Positions 54,506-64,000 of a stretch of DNA of 64,000 nucleotides are shown one piece after another. The translations under genes and the position numbers were made by a program. Positions within the stretch are counted from its first letter, which is position 1; each line of letters opens with the position of its first letter. Under the pieces are notes generated by a model. It did no database searches. It saw only the letters and a list, made by a program, of their open reading frames with translations, and was not told the DNA's origin. Source of the stretch: Odobenus rosmarus divergens (taxonomy: Eukaryota > Chordata > Mammalia > Carnivora > Odobenidae); assembly GCF_000321225.1 (NCBI RefSeq), contig NW_004450302.1, forward strand, positions 2,314,808 to 2,378,807, read 5' to 3'.

Positions 54506-54925
54506 GGGGGATGAATGGGTTGATACTTCCTATAGAGAATTTTATATTATTTTTTATTAATGGGAAACAATAAAGCTTTTTGGAATACTACATGGTGGTG
54601 GATGAATTCTTAAACTTCCAGTTTCTAAGGATGGGTTTCAGGATGCAAGGAACCCCTTGAAATTATCTGTAAAGAACATATCTCTGTAGTGTGCAATTTA
54701 GAGGGTATGAGAGGAGTTCTGTAGCTTTAAAAGAGTTCTTTCAGTTCTATTACCCAAACAGGTCCTAGAATGTTATCAGAAAGACTTGGAGCCACATCTG
54801 TAGGGTTAGTGATTCTTTTTCTTAGCAGGGCAGAAAAAAAAAAAAAAGCTTCTGATCATCTATTTATAGCATTGAATCTATACTTATAGACAGCCTCAGT
54901 TTTGACTGAATAATCAATTACTTGG
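54506..54925. other. intergenic sequence, no feature seen
   Basis: No recognised repeat or gene. Confidence 0.45.
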
Positions 54926-54943
54926 TGAGAAATGAATCTCCTC

Positions 54944-55140
54944 TGGGGCACCTGGGTGTCTCAGTCATTAGGCATCTGCCTTCGGCTCAGGTAATGATTC
55001 CAGGGTCCTGGGATCGAGCCCCACATCAGGCTCCCCACTTTGTGGGGAGCCTGCTTCTCCCTCTCCCACTCCCCCTGCTTGTGTTCCCTCTCTCACTGTG
55101 TCTCTCTCTGTCAAATAAATAAAATCTTGAAAAAACAAAA
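54944..55140 (+). mobile_element. CanSINE
   Basis: aatgaatctcctct / aatgagtctcctct flank it. Confidence 0.93.
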
Positions 55141-55224
55141 AACAATGAGTCTCCTCTTACTACACACTGGTTTTAGGCTCTCAGCGTTGTTGTTTAATTT
55201 TTTTTATAAGACTGTCTTCTCTTT

Positions 55225-55690
55225 TGTGATAGTACAAAAACTCACCCAAGATGGACAGTGCCTTCTTGTACCACCCCCGGTCGACACAGACTGGCCAAGG
55301 TGTTTGGTTTCAAACACAAGTATAAGCGATAGGAGACCCCGGGGTGTTCGTAAATATGAGGCCAAACAGCTGCTTTCCCTCAGAAACCACATCAGAGGAT
55401 TGGTGGTTCCATCAGCACATGCAATGGCAAACGTGATTGGTGGCAGGGCCAAAAGGAAGGAGAGTCGACGCGTCGTTAGTGGCACTTGTAAAAAGGTCTG
55501 GTTGCCCCTGTAGTTCTGTTGCTGGCGTCCGGTGGCTGTAGCTTTCACCATTGAACTTCTGGTTCCAATACTGAGCTAGAATTGGCAACAGAGGAGAAAC
55601 ATAGCTTACTATTAATCTACGCTTTCTCAGAGAAGTTGCCAGCCGCTGACAGCAGACATGCTGCACACGAATTAAAAGATGACTACCAGG
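55225..55690 (+). other. unassigned ORF-bearing segment, possible old retrocopy
   Basis: A stretch richer in CpG than its surroundings and not recognised as CanSINE, L1, L2 or MIR. It carries overlapping open frames on both strands: + strand to 55513 with a basic tail (RKYEAKQLLSLRNHIRGLVV, then GGRAKRKESRR), and - strand 55204-55551 and 55412-55666. The + frame of 157 codons starts inside the CanSINE at 54944, so its annotated start is not meaningful. It ends near an A-rich stretch (55690-55705). I do not recognise the protein; no clear target duplication was found. It may be a decayed processed pseudogene or chance ORFs. Confidence 0.3.
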
Positions 55691-55705
55691 AAGAAAAAAA
55701 ATTAA

Positions 55706-56090
55706 ATCTTGTCATAGTTTGACCATACCAGTCTGGTCCTCTGAGACACCTGCCTCCCCCTCCACCCCCAACCAAACTTAACCTTTGTCACCTATTTGAC
55801 AAATTGTGCGGGTATATTACATCATACTGCAATTTCAGCCCACTCTATTAGGCGGCTGATTATCTACTTTGTGTTATATATGCTAATCTTATGGATATTC
55901 TCTTCTTAGTGTCTCTACTATTTAGACTTCTACTAAGGAAGTTAAGAAAACTAAATATTGAATGGCTAATGATTCAATAGAAGTCTCAAGAACACAGAAT
56001 GCAAGATAATGCAAGGCGAGATGGAGAAACAGTTTATAAGAAAAAGTACAAAACATTTAAAATAGTTGACATGAATGAGGATGGATGAGG
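55706..56090. other. intergenic sequence, no feature seen
   Basis: No recognised repeat or gene. Confidence 0.45.
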
Positions 56091-56106
56091 TGATTGTTGC
56101 TTTCTT

Positions 56107-56254
56107 AAGATTTTTTTTTTTTAAGATTTCATTATTGATTTGAGAGAGAGGGAGAAGAAGAAGCAGGCTCCCTGGGGCACAATCCCAGGACCCTGGGATC
56201 ATGACCTGAGCCGAAGGCAGATGCTTAACCAACTGAGCCACCCAGGCGCCCCGT
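56107..56254 (-). mobile_element. CanSINE, body shortened
   Basis: Reverse copy inserted in the tail region of the next, older element. Confidence 0.9.
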
Positions 56255-56432
56255 AAGACTTATTTTAGAGACAGAGAAAGCATGAGTGGGAGGGGCAGAG
56301 GGAGAAGGAGAGAATTTCTCAAGCAGACTCCATGCTGAGTGCAGAGCCTGATGCACCTTGAATCTCAGGACCCTGAGATGAAGTCCTGAGTCAAAGAGTT
56401 GGATGCTTAACTGACTGAGCCACCCAGGTGCC
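56255..56432 (-). mobile_element. older CanSINE
   Basis: Diverged reverse copy, from taagacttattttagagaca to gccacccaggtgccc. Confidence 0.88.
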
Positions 56433-56448
56433 CAACTATTGCTTTCTT

Positions 56449-56631
56449 TCTTTTTTTTTTTTTTAAGATTTTTTTATTTATTTGTTTGAGAGAGAGAACA
56501 CGAGAGGGGGGAGGGTCAGAGGGAGAAGCAGACTCCCTGCTGAGCAGGAAGCCCGATGCGGGGCTCGATCCTGGGACTCCAGGACCATGACCCGAGCAGT
56601 CGCCTAACCAACTGAGCCACCCAGGCGCCCC
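56449..56631 (-). mobile_element. CanSINE at a re-used target
   Basis: caactattgctttctt at 56433-56448 and 56632-56647. Confidence 0.93.
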
Positions 56632-56759
56632 CAACTATTGCTTTCTTAATAGGTCAGTTCCCTCCTCTAGGAATAGAGCACTTGAAAGGGGAACGTAAAG
56701 GGGTATGGTAGGATGAAGTTAATGCTGTGGCCTTTAAGAATGTAAAGAAGTACCTTCTC

Positions 56760-58190
56760 TTACTTTGTTCTTTTTCTTTTTTCCACCCCCTTCACCACCA
56801 CCCTTTGGGGCTTCTGGCAACCACCAATCTGTTCTCTGTATCAATGAGCTTGGTTTTTTTGTTTTTATTTTTTTAAGATTTCACATTTAAGAGAAATCAC
56901 TCAGTATTTGTCTTTCTCAATCTGACTTATTTCACTTAGCATAATGCCCTCAAGGTCCATCCATGTTGTTGCAAATGGCAAGATTTCATTCTTTTTTATG
57001 GCTGAGTAATATTCTAGCGTGTGTGTCTGTGTGTGTCTGTGTGTATTCTGTGTGTCTGTGTGTGTCTGTGTCTGTGTGTGTACATGCTACAATTTCCTAA
57101 TTCATCCATCCATTGGTGGACACAGGTTGTTTCCATATTTTGGTTATTGTAAATAATGCTGCAGTGAACATGGGGTGCATATATCTTTTTGAGTTAGTAT
57201 TTTCATTTTCTTCAGATAAATACCCAAAAGAGGAATTGCTAGATCGTATGGTAGTTTTGTTTCTAATTTTTTAAAGAACCTCCATACTGTTTTCCATAGT
57301 GGCTGCGCCAATTTACATTCCCACCAGTAGTGCACAAGGGTTCAATTTTCTCCTCACCCTCACCAACACTTGTTATTTCTTGTCTTTTTGATACTAGCCA
57401 TCCTGACAGGTATAAAGTGAAAGCTAATTGTGGTTTTGATATGTATTTCACTGATGATTAATGATGTTGAACATCATTTCATGTGCCTATTGGTCATCTG
57501 CATATCTTTGAAAAAAATATCTATTCAGATCTTATGTCCATTTTTAATTGGATTATTTGTGAAGTGTTTTTTGCTATTGAGTTGTATGAGTTCTTTATAT
57601 ATTTTGGATATTAGCCCCTTATAAATACATGATTTGCAAATATTTTTTCCCATTCAGTAAAGTTTGCCTTTTTGTTTTGTTGGTTTCCTTTGCTGTGTAG
57701 AAGTTTTTTAATATGATGAAGTCTCACTTATTTATTTTTGCTTTTACTGCTTTTGCTTTTGGTGTCAGGTTAAAAAAAACATTGCCAGGACCTATGCCAA
57801 CTATGTTTTCTTCTAGGAGTTTTATGGTTTCAGGTGCTATATTCAAGTCTTTAATCCACCTTGAGTTAATCTTGGTGTATGGTGAAAGATAGTGGGCAAG
57901 TTTCATTCTTTTGCATGTGGCTTACCATTTTCCCAACACGGTTTATTGAACAGACTGTCCTTTCCCTGTTGTATATTCTTAACTCCTGTGTCATAAATTA
58001 ATTGACCATACATAAATGTGTTTTTTTCTGGGCTCTCTATCTTATTTCATTGATCTGTGTGTCTGTTTTTATGCCAATACCATATTGTTTTAATTATCAT
58101 AGCCTTTGTAATATAGTTTGAAATCAGGGAGTATGATGCCTCCAGCTTTCTTCTTTCTCAAGATTGCTTTGGCCATTCAGGGTTTCTCAC
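56760..58190 (-). mobile_element. L1 fragment, antisense, 3' part of ORF2
   Basis: A 1.4-kb 5'-truncated L1 in reverse. The complementary-strand open stretches at 57144-57335 and 57724-57906 are pieces of the ORF2 C-terminal half, including a WWECK-type block. Several stops and shifts make it inactive. A TG-rich simple repeat lies in its 3' part. Confidence 0.9.
57018..57082. repeat. (TGTGTC)n-like simple repeat
   Basis: Irregular tgtgtctgtg units within the L1. Confidence 0.9.
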
Positions 58191-58289
58191 TTCATTCCTC
58201 GAACAGTAATAGAATATACAGATGATCTCTGTGTAGACAACAAAACAGTACATGACTTATGTAAGAAAACATGGCTACCAAATCCGGTC

Positions 58290-58540
58290 TACTCTCCCTG
58301 CCCCTGCTGACACTCTTCTTCCCAGAAAATGGAAGGTTCTAGAGCTGTGTGTCCAAGTACAGTAGCCTCTAACCATATGTAGCTATTTAAGTTTAAATTC
58401 AAATAAATTAAAAATTAAGTTCCACATTTCAAGTGTTCATTAGCCACATACAGCTAGTGGCCACTACATTGGGCAATACAAGATACACATCATATTCCAT
58501 CACTGAAGAAAGTTCTGTTGGACCACCTGGTTCTACATCA
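58290..58540 (+). repeat. old DNA-transposon-like repeat
   Basis: Palindromic wording at its ends: taaccatatgtagctattta and later tagccacatacagctagtgg with ttctgttggacc. This is the look of short hAT-type elements; family not assigned. Confidence 0.45.
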
Positions 58541-58699
58541 AGTGTTTGCAAGTGTATTTTTTGTTTATGGTAGAAAATAGTTACATAATGTATGTTCTTC
58601 TTTACCAGCCTCATTGTAACATTGCTCTTCGTCTAAGAACATTGTTATCACTAACCCCTATCGACTTAAAATTTTATTTCTGTTTACAAATGTAATACA

Positions 58700-58893
58700 G
58701 GGGAGCCTGGGTGGCTCAGTTGGTCAAGAGTCTGCCTTCCGCTCAGGTCATGATTCCAGGGTCCTGGGATTGAGTCCTGTGTTGGGCCTCCCTGCTCAGC
58801 GGGGAGTCTGCTCCTCCCTCTCCCACTGCCCCTCCCCTCACTCATTCCCTCCCTCTCTCTCTCAAATGAATACATAAGAATCTTTTAAAAAAA
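58700..58893 (+). mobile_element. CanSINE, first of three in tandem
   Basis: ggggagcctgggtggctcag head to the aatctttt tail. Confidence 0.92.
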
Positions 58894-58903
58894 TTTAAGA
58901 ATT

Positions 58904-59102
58904 AGGGGCGGCTGAGTGGCTCAGTCATTAAGCATCTGCCTTCGGCTCAGGTCATGGTCCCAGGGTCCTGGGATTGAGCCCCGCATCGGGCTCCCTGCTC
59001 GGCGGGAAGCCTGCTTCTCCTTCTCCCACTCCCTCTGCTTGTGTTCCCTCTTTTGCTGTGTCTCACTCTGTCAAATAAATAAAATCTTAAAAAAAAAAAA
59101 AG
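58904..59102 (+). mobile_element. CanSINE, second of three in tandem
   Basis: ggggcggctgagtggctcag head; starts about 10 bp after the first tail. Confidence 0.92.
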
Positions 59103-59151
59103 TATCAAGTCTTTAAAAAAAAAATTTTTTTTTTTAATTAAAAAAATACAT

Positions 59152-59340
59152 GGGGCACCTGGGTGGGTCAGTCAGTTAAGCGTCTGCCTTCGGCTCAGGT
59201 CATGATCCCAGGGTCCTGGGATCGAGTCCCGCATCTGGCTCTCTGCTCAGCAGAGAGTCTGCTTCTCCCTCTGCCTCCTGCTTGTGCTCTCTCTCTCTCT
59301 CTCTCTGTGTCAAATAAATAAATAAAATCTTTAAAAAAAT
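59152..59340 (+). mobile_element. CanSINE, third of three in tandem
   Basis: ggggcacctgggtgggtcag head after a mixed A/T stretch. Confidence 0.92.
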
Positions 59341-59708
59341 CCAAATGTTATACATACTCTTTTAAATTTTGAAAGGGAAAAAAGAGTGACTATCTCTTCT
59401 TATAAACCTGCCTCCCAAAGACAATCCTGATTACAGATGAGTTTGGGAAACATTCCTCCAGCTATGTTTTTACACTCTAGTTTATGCATTTAATTCTTTT
59501 TAGTAATGAAGATGGGTTGTGCCCCTTTTGCTTGTTCCTCTTTGTAACAGATGCCACGCATTTTCAGTCTTTGCCTCAGGAAGCTAAGTGTGCTAGGCTC
59601 TGACCTGTGACCCCTGATGTCATGCTCTCAGTCCTGAGGATATGACTTGAGAACAAATAAACAGTTGGCAAATGCACACCTTGAGGAGCATTTCTTTCTT
59701 TCTTTCTT

Positions 59709-59902
59709 TCTTTTTTTTTAAGATTTTATTTATTTGACAGAGAGACACACAGCGAGAGAGGGAACCCAAGCAGGGGGAGTGGAAGAGGGAGAAGCAGGCT
59801 TCCTACCGAGCAGGGAGCCCGATGTGGGACTCGATCCCAGGACCCTGGGATCATGACCTGAGCCGAAGGCAGACGCTTAACGACTGAGCCACGCAGGAGC
59901 CC
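59709..59902 (-). mobile_element. CanSINE
   Basis: aggagcatttctt at 59684 and 59905; T-tail complement preceded by a ttctttctttct run. Confidence 0.93.
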
Positions 59903-59919
59903 CAAGGAGCATTTCTTCC

Positions 59920-60385
59920 TTGTTTAGATGCACTGATTCACGCGTGTTTTCCAGCCTGACTGCCTGATGTGAAACGCCCGTTTTGTGGCGGGCACACATT
60001 TGAGGAATGCGGCTTTCAGCTCCTCGCTCAATTAGTTTAAGTGGTTCGTGTAATGAATTCACTCAGTGTTCTTTCCTCACCGGAGATGTGAACAGCACTG
60101 TATTTGGAACTAACATTGCAACCCTATACACCGCCGCCTGTGTGTTTAGTTACAGATTGTGGTGGTTATCGCCATGAACTGGACTTCGGAAGTGCTACGG
60201 TGATGGATGTCACAAAGACTTTGGTGAGGACACGCAGCTGGCTTGGGGGGCAGGGAAGGAAAAGAAGAAAAAAATGCCCTTTCTCACAGATTGCAACCCC
60301 GCAGGGACTTCAGCTTGCTGCAGTTGTTGAAATGAGGCCACGGGTTCCTCCCACCGGTCAGGCTTACCTGTCGGACACCTGCCGA
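59920..60385. other. intergenic sequence, no feature seen
   Basis: Somewhat CpG-richer than its neighbours, but no recognised gene or repeat. Confidence 0.4.
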
Positions 60386-60485
60386 GCCCCACCTGCTCAG
60401 CGCGGAGTCTGCTTCTCCCTCTCCCTCTGTCACTCCCCCTGCTTGTGCTCTCTCGCTCTGTCAAATAAATAAATACAATCTTAGA
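60386..60485 (+). mobile_element. CanSINE fragment, 5'-truncated
   Basis: Only the body and tail, from cacctgctcagcgcggagtc to the aaataaataaatacaatctt tail. Confidence 0.85.
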
Positions 60486-60499
60486 AAAAGAAGAAAAGA

Positions 60500-60860
60500 A
60501 AGAGAAATAGTGAATGAGTACTTCTAAGTGTGATGAGTCTTTGGAATAGGAAGGGCAGGGTGGTATAAGAGGCCATTACTGGGGAATCCGATGTCGCCTG
60601 GATGTTCAGGAAAGGCTCCCATGAAGAAATGATGTTAAACAGAGGCCTGGAAGATGAGTAGTTGCTAACCAGGCAAAGAGGAAAGGGAAAAGTGTTCTTG
60701 GCAGAAGAAATAGCATGTACGATGGCCTGTGGCTGAAAAGAACCTGACCTATTTAAGGAACCAAAGGAAATCCAGACTAGAGGGAACAAAGAGAACTCTT
60801 GGAAAAGTGGTGGAAGAGAAATCTGGAGATGCAGGCCAGGGCCAGACTAGGGAGGGACTC
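60500..60860 (-). repeat. L2-like fragment, antisense
   Basis: ggcctggaagatgagtagtt and cttggcagaagaaatagcat resemble reversed L2 3' sequence. The reverse ORF 60481-60789 falls in it. Confidence 0.5.
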
Positions 60861-60885
60861 AGGCCACATTAAAGATTCCACACTG

Positions 60886-60990
60886 GGGTGCCTGGCTGGC
60901 TCCGTCACTCCGTCGGTGGAATGTGAGTTCTTGATCTCGGAGTCGCGAGTTCGAGCCCCACGTTGTGCATAGAGATTACTTTAAAAAAAA
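60886..60990 (+). mobile_element. short tRNA-only CanSINE, first of a pair
   Basis: ggggtgcctggctggctccg to catagagattactttaaaa; the best-preserved short-type copy. Confidence 0.9.
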
Positions 60991-61002
60991 AAAAGAAAGA
61001 AA

Positions 61003-61212
61003 GAGAGGCTCCTGGGTGGCTCAGTCGGTTAAGCATCTGCTTTCGGCTCAGGTCATGGTCCCAGGGTCCTGGCATCGAGCCCCGCATCGGGCTCCCTGCT
61101 CGGCAGGAAGCCTGCTTCTCCCTCTCCCACTCCCCCTGCTTGGGTTCCCTCTCTCGCTGTGTCTCTGTCAAATAAATAAATAAATAAAATTTTTATAAAA
61201 AAAAGAAAGAAA
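61003..61212 (+). mobile_element. CanSINE, second of a pair
   Basis: ggctcctgggtggctcagtc head. aaagattccacact (60871) and aaagattctatact (61213) enclose both members. Confidence 0.92.
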
Positions 61213-61229
61213 AAAGATTCTATACTTTA

Positions 61230-62025
61230 GCTAAAGGACAATGGGAAACCATGAGTTTCTGCATCTGTGCAATGAGAATAAATAATACTCCTAGAGTCAC
61301 AAGGGAACAAAATGAGAAGAATACAAGCAGAAGGTCTTCAGCGCTTTAGGAGAACTGCTGATATAATATCATTAGTGGTAATACCATACTGTGCTGCCTT
61401 CTTAAGTAATAGAAGGAATAGTTCAAATCCCCTTCTAAGTGGGAATAGGAAATAGTCCATAAAACCCTGACTTACTCAAGGGAACTGATGGAAAGGTCAC
61501 AAGTTCATTTCAGTCGAAATTTCCAGCATGAGGTTCCTGAAGCCCAGGGATGAGCTCAGTTGTTTGGAGCAGGATCACACCATTTATGGCCATGTGTATT
61601 TCCCAACTCCATCCCAACTCCCCCCAACACCACTTCCGGAAAAGATCCGCATGCTGCCTCCTCAAACCGACCGGAGCAGAACCACTCGGACACCCTTTCC
61701 TCTTGATTTCTTCTAGTCAGATCTTGTGCCCAGCGTCTCCTTGAGTCAGCTTTTGTAGAAACCACCATTGTTCAAAAACATGACACTCCTCTGAGCTGTT
61801 CATGGCAAAATAATGATCCCACTTAGCACCTGCATTACATTTTAGGAAAATTTCAACACCTTTCCAAATCTGTGATGTTTTATTCCTACCATGCTTCTGC
61901 GAAGTAGGTACAACAAAACCTCGGGACGGATGCAAAACCTGGGGTTCACCCCTCCAATGTGACCAGCACGGATATACTACCATGGAGGACTTAACGGTTC
62001 ATTTTGGGCCATTTCCTCTCTGCCT
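61230..62025. other. intergenic sequence, no feature seen
   Basis: Several overlapping short ORFs, none recognised. Confidence 0.4.
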
Positions 62026-62030
62026 GAAAC

Positions 62031-62092
62031 ATATTAACTATTATCCAGGTACAGAAGGGCAATATATTAACTATTACCCCAGTGTGGAAGGA
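62031..62092 (+). repeat. imperfect 31-bp tandem duplication
   Basis: atattaactattatccaggt and atattaactattaccccagt begin two successive units. Confidence 0.8.
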
Positions 62093-62312
62093 CAGAGCTT
62101 CCGCAGGTGATTGAGGCCCCATTACCAGAACCCGCTTCCCAGTTCTGGTTGAACACACCAGACATAATTCTTCCCCAGAGGTAACTGACTACCATAAATG
62201 CTCCACAGTACTACACACCAGAGGTTGCAAACTTGTATTTTCCCTTTGACCGACATAATGCTTTTTAAATATTTCTGAAAATGTAAATGCCAGTTTTTTA
62301 AAAATCACATTT

Positions 62313-62497
62313 GGGGCGCCTGGGTGCCTCAGTTGGTTGGGCGTCTGCCTTCGGCTCAGGTCATGATCTCAGGGTCCTGGGATGAGCCCTGCGTGGGGCT
62401 CCCTGCTCTGCCGGGAGTCCGCTTGTCCCTCTCTCTTTGCTACCCTCCCACCCCTCTCTCTCTCTCTCTCAAGTAAATAAAATCTTTAAAAATAAGT
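62313..62497 (+). mobile_element. CanSINE
   Basis: ggggcgcctgggtgcctcag head; atcacattt flanks (62303 and 62501). Confidence 0.93.
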
Positions 62498-62530
62498 AAA
62501 TATCACATTTTACATAAAAATCCAGATTTC

Positions 62531-62549
62531 CACCCAGGCGCCCCCCCAT
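62531..62549 (-). mobile_element. CanSINE head remnant
   Basis: Only ccacccaggcgcccccc remains. Confidence 0.6.
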
Positions 62550-62746
62550 CTTATGTTGAATAATCAGAGGATCTGGCAAATTGTCGGGGGCTGAGTACTG
62601 ACTTATGACCAGCCTATTATGCCACAGTCCCCAGTCAGCCTCCATCCTTCACGAAGAGGGAGTGACAGGCCCAGAATATCTGAATTTGTGCACCCGTGCC
62701 CATATGGACCAAGTATTATGAGTATCATATCCCTCCTTTGTGACCC

Positions 62747-62782
62747 TTTCATATGTAAAGGGTAAACTCTTTACATATGAAA
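62747..62782. repeat. perfect 14-bp hairpin
   Basis: tttcatatgtaaag and its exact reverse complement with an 8-nt loop. Confidence 0.9.
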
Positions 62783-62941
62783 CAAGCTTTGGCCCCTCTG
62801 GTCCATCTCTGATGGATCTTAGGTTAGTTAGTTGCAGCTACTTCCGGAGGGTAAGGATGAAAAGCTTTAATTTATTCCATCAAAGACTTATGTTAGGTTA
62901 CTCTATTGGCTCCCCTTTTCCATTCTGGCTCCTCCGATCGC

Positions 62942-62962
62942 TCCTTCCTTCCTTCCTTCATT
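62942..62962. repeat. (TTCC)n simple repeat
   Basis: About four to five ttcc units. Confidence 0.85.
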
Positions 62963-63062
62963 CATTTAAGATTCAGAACTTTTTTTTTTTTTTTGGTAAT
63001 ACTTATGAAGGTGGTAGGGCAATGTCCTCAAATCATTTTTGGGCGGAGAATTTTTAAAAAAT

Positions 63063-63077
63063 AAAATGCATTACTGG
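63063..63077 (+). repeat. target-site duplication, left copy, of the NDUFB9 pseudogene
   Basis: aaaatgcattactgg; matches the right copy with one mismatch (a/g at the eighth base). Confidence 0.85.
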
Positions 63078-63775
63078 GAGCCCCCGCGGCCGCTGGAGGA
63101 GGCAGGCGGTCACGGCCCTCTGCACCCAGGTCCCTACCGGACCCACCAGCAGAAGGTGCTGCCGCTGTATGAGCCACCTGGAGTCGGATTGTGTCCACAG
63201 GGACAAATACCGGGACTTGGCTTGTTTGAGGAGAGCCCGGCGTGAAGAACAGAAGAATGAAAAGGATATGGTGAAGGCCACCCATCTGCTGAGGGAGGCG
63301 GAGTTAGAATCCTGGCGCAGTCGGCATCCTCAGCCACACACCTTCCCCGAGTCTCCAGGAGGGACCTCCTCCGAGAGAGCAAGTGCTACGAGGTTCCTGA
63401 GTGGTGCTTAGGGGACCGGCAGCCCTCGGAGAAGGCGCGGTGTCCCGACTGCTCTGCCGAGAGAGAGCAGTGGGAGAAGCTGCGGAGGGAAAGCTGGGCG
63501 CGGGAGGTGAGGCGGCCGCAGGAGGAAAGGGCGCTCTGTGGTCCCAAACCTGCGGCTGTGCCCCCCTCCGCCCCGCCCCCGCCCGGAGGGAAGGGGATTT
63601 GCGGCACCTGCGGTGGCACACTGAGCCCCGGGGCCCTGTGCACAGAGGGGAGGACACCTCAGCAGTCAGCCATGCTGGCAAGGGAAATCAGATACACAAC
63701 GAATACACGCTTGCCCTAATAAAAATCACTCAGCTTGGGAAGGATTAATTAATTAATTAGTTAATTAGATAACTA
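63078..63775 (+). pseudogene. NDUFB9: processed pseudogene of NDUFB9 (complex I B22 subunit)
   Basis: Intronless copy of the LYR-motif mitochondrial complex I subunit mRNA. Recognisable blocks are [11 protein letters not shown] (about 63130), [34 protein letters not shown] in one frame (63169-63370), then [17 protein letters not shown] and [16 protein letters not shown] in another frame, ending in a C-terminal part that no longer matches well. The expected start codon reads ACG at 63112; about 11 nt are missing after the LYE residues; a single-base deletion near 63385 shifts the frame. An AATAAA at 63718 and a decayed A/T tail follow. Direct repeats of 15 bp flank it, the mark of L1-mediated retroposition. 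High GC is inherited from the parent cDNA. It cannot encode the protein. Confidence 0.92.
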
Positions 63776-63790
63776 AAAATGCGTTACTGG
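63776..63790 (+). repeat. target-site duplication, right copy, of the NDUFB9 pseudogene
   Basis: aaaatgcgttactgg directly after the decayed tail of the pseudogene. Confidence 0.85.
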
Positions 63791-63975
63791 AATCCCACTT
63801 TTGGGTATATACCCAAAAGAAGTGAAAGAGATATGTGCACACCCACGTTCATTCATGGCAGCATTATTCACAATAGCCAAAAGGGGAAAGCAACCCAAGT
63901 GTCTATTGAGGGATGAGTGGATAAACACAATGCGATATATACATCACAATGGAATATTATTCAGCTTTATTTTTT
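63791..63975 (+). mobile_element. L1 ORF2 3' fragment
   Basis: aatcccacttttgggtatat, cattcatggcagcattattc, aatggaatattattcagc: forward L1. It is cut by the A/T-rich end of the window. Confidence 0.88.
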
Positions 63976-64000
63976 TAATTTTTTATTGTTATGTTAATCA

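Noticed and set aside
57144..57906. Reverse-strand ORFs resembling a reverse transcriptase protein
   Set aside because: Pieces of the antisense L1 ORF2 with stops and shifts between them; no intact ORF2 or ORF1 is present.
52945..64000. First exon or CpG-island promoter of KPNB1, the usual downstream neighbour in human
   Set aside because: No KPNB1 coding block was found. The only GC-rich stretch (63080-63690) is the NDUFB9 pseudogene.

Overview
This window is mammalian nuclear DNA from a carnivoran, most likely an arctoid such as a bear, seal or mustelid. The strongest evidence is about sixty copies of a tRNA-derived CanSINE. Their head reads like ggcgcctgggtggctcag and their body ends in a CT-rich tract followed by aaataaataaaatctt and an A-tail. 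This subtype is unlike the dog SINEC_Cf head and resembles the kind reported from bears and seals; that subtype assignment is from memory of consensus sequences. Carnivoran-type L1 3' ends, L2, MIR and MER5A-like relics agree with a eutherian genome.

One protein-coding gene dominates: NPEPPS, the puromycin-sensitive aminopeptidase, a cytosolic M1-family zinc peptidase, on the + strand. Twenty-one exons, 3 to 23 by the human numbering, run from 6016 to 51463. They join in frame with canonical AG/GT borders and encode residues 114 to 919 of a 919-residue protein, with no stop or frameshift. The GAMEN motif, the HELAH zinc motif, the third zinc ligand Glu375 and the catalytic Tyr438 are all present at the expected numbers. 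Exons 1 and 2 and the promoter lie upstream of the window. The 3' UTR runs to about 52.94 kb with a last AATAAA at 52915.

Layout: 1-6015 is intron 2, full of nested SINEs and an antisense L1. 6016-51310 is the exon-intron body, with introns from 111 bp (intron 7) to 9.6 kb (intron 3). 51311-52940 is the last exon and 3' UTR. 52940-64000 is intergenic: more CanSINEs, a 1.4-kb antisense L1 fragment (56760-58190), an unassigned ORF-bearing segment (55225-55690), and near the right edge a processed NDUFB9 pseudogene (63078-63775) bracketed by a 15-bp target-site duplication next to L1 sequence.

No novel genetic system was found. The most unusual structures concern genome dynamics: a roughly 207-bp intron segment copied into the middle of a CanSINE 1.85 kb away; three-copy target sites where two SINEs used the same position in succession; short-plus-full SINE pairs sharing one target duplication; and a 39-bp perfect inverted repeat later broken by SINE insertions.
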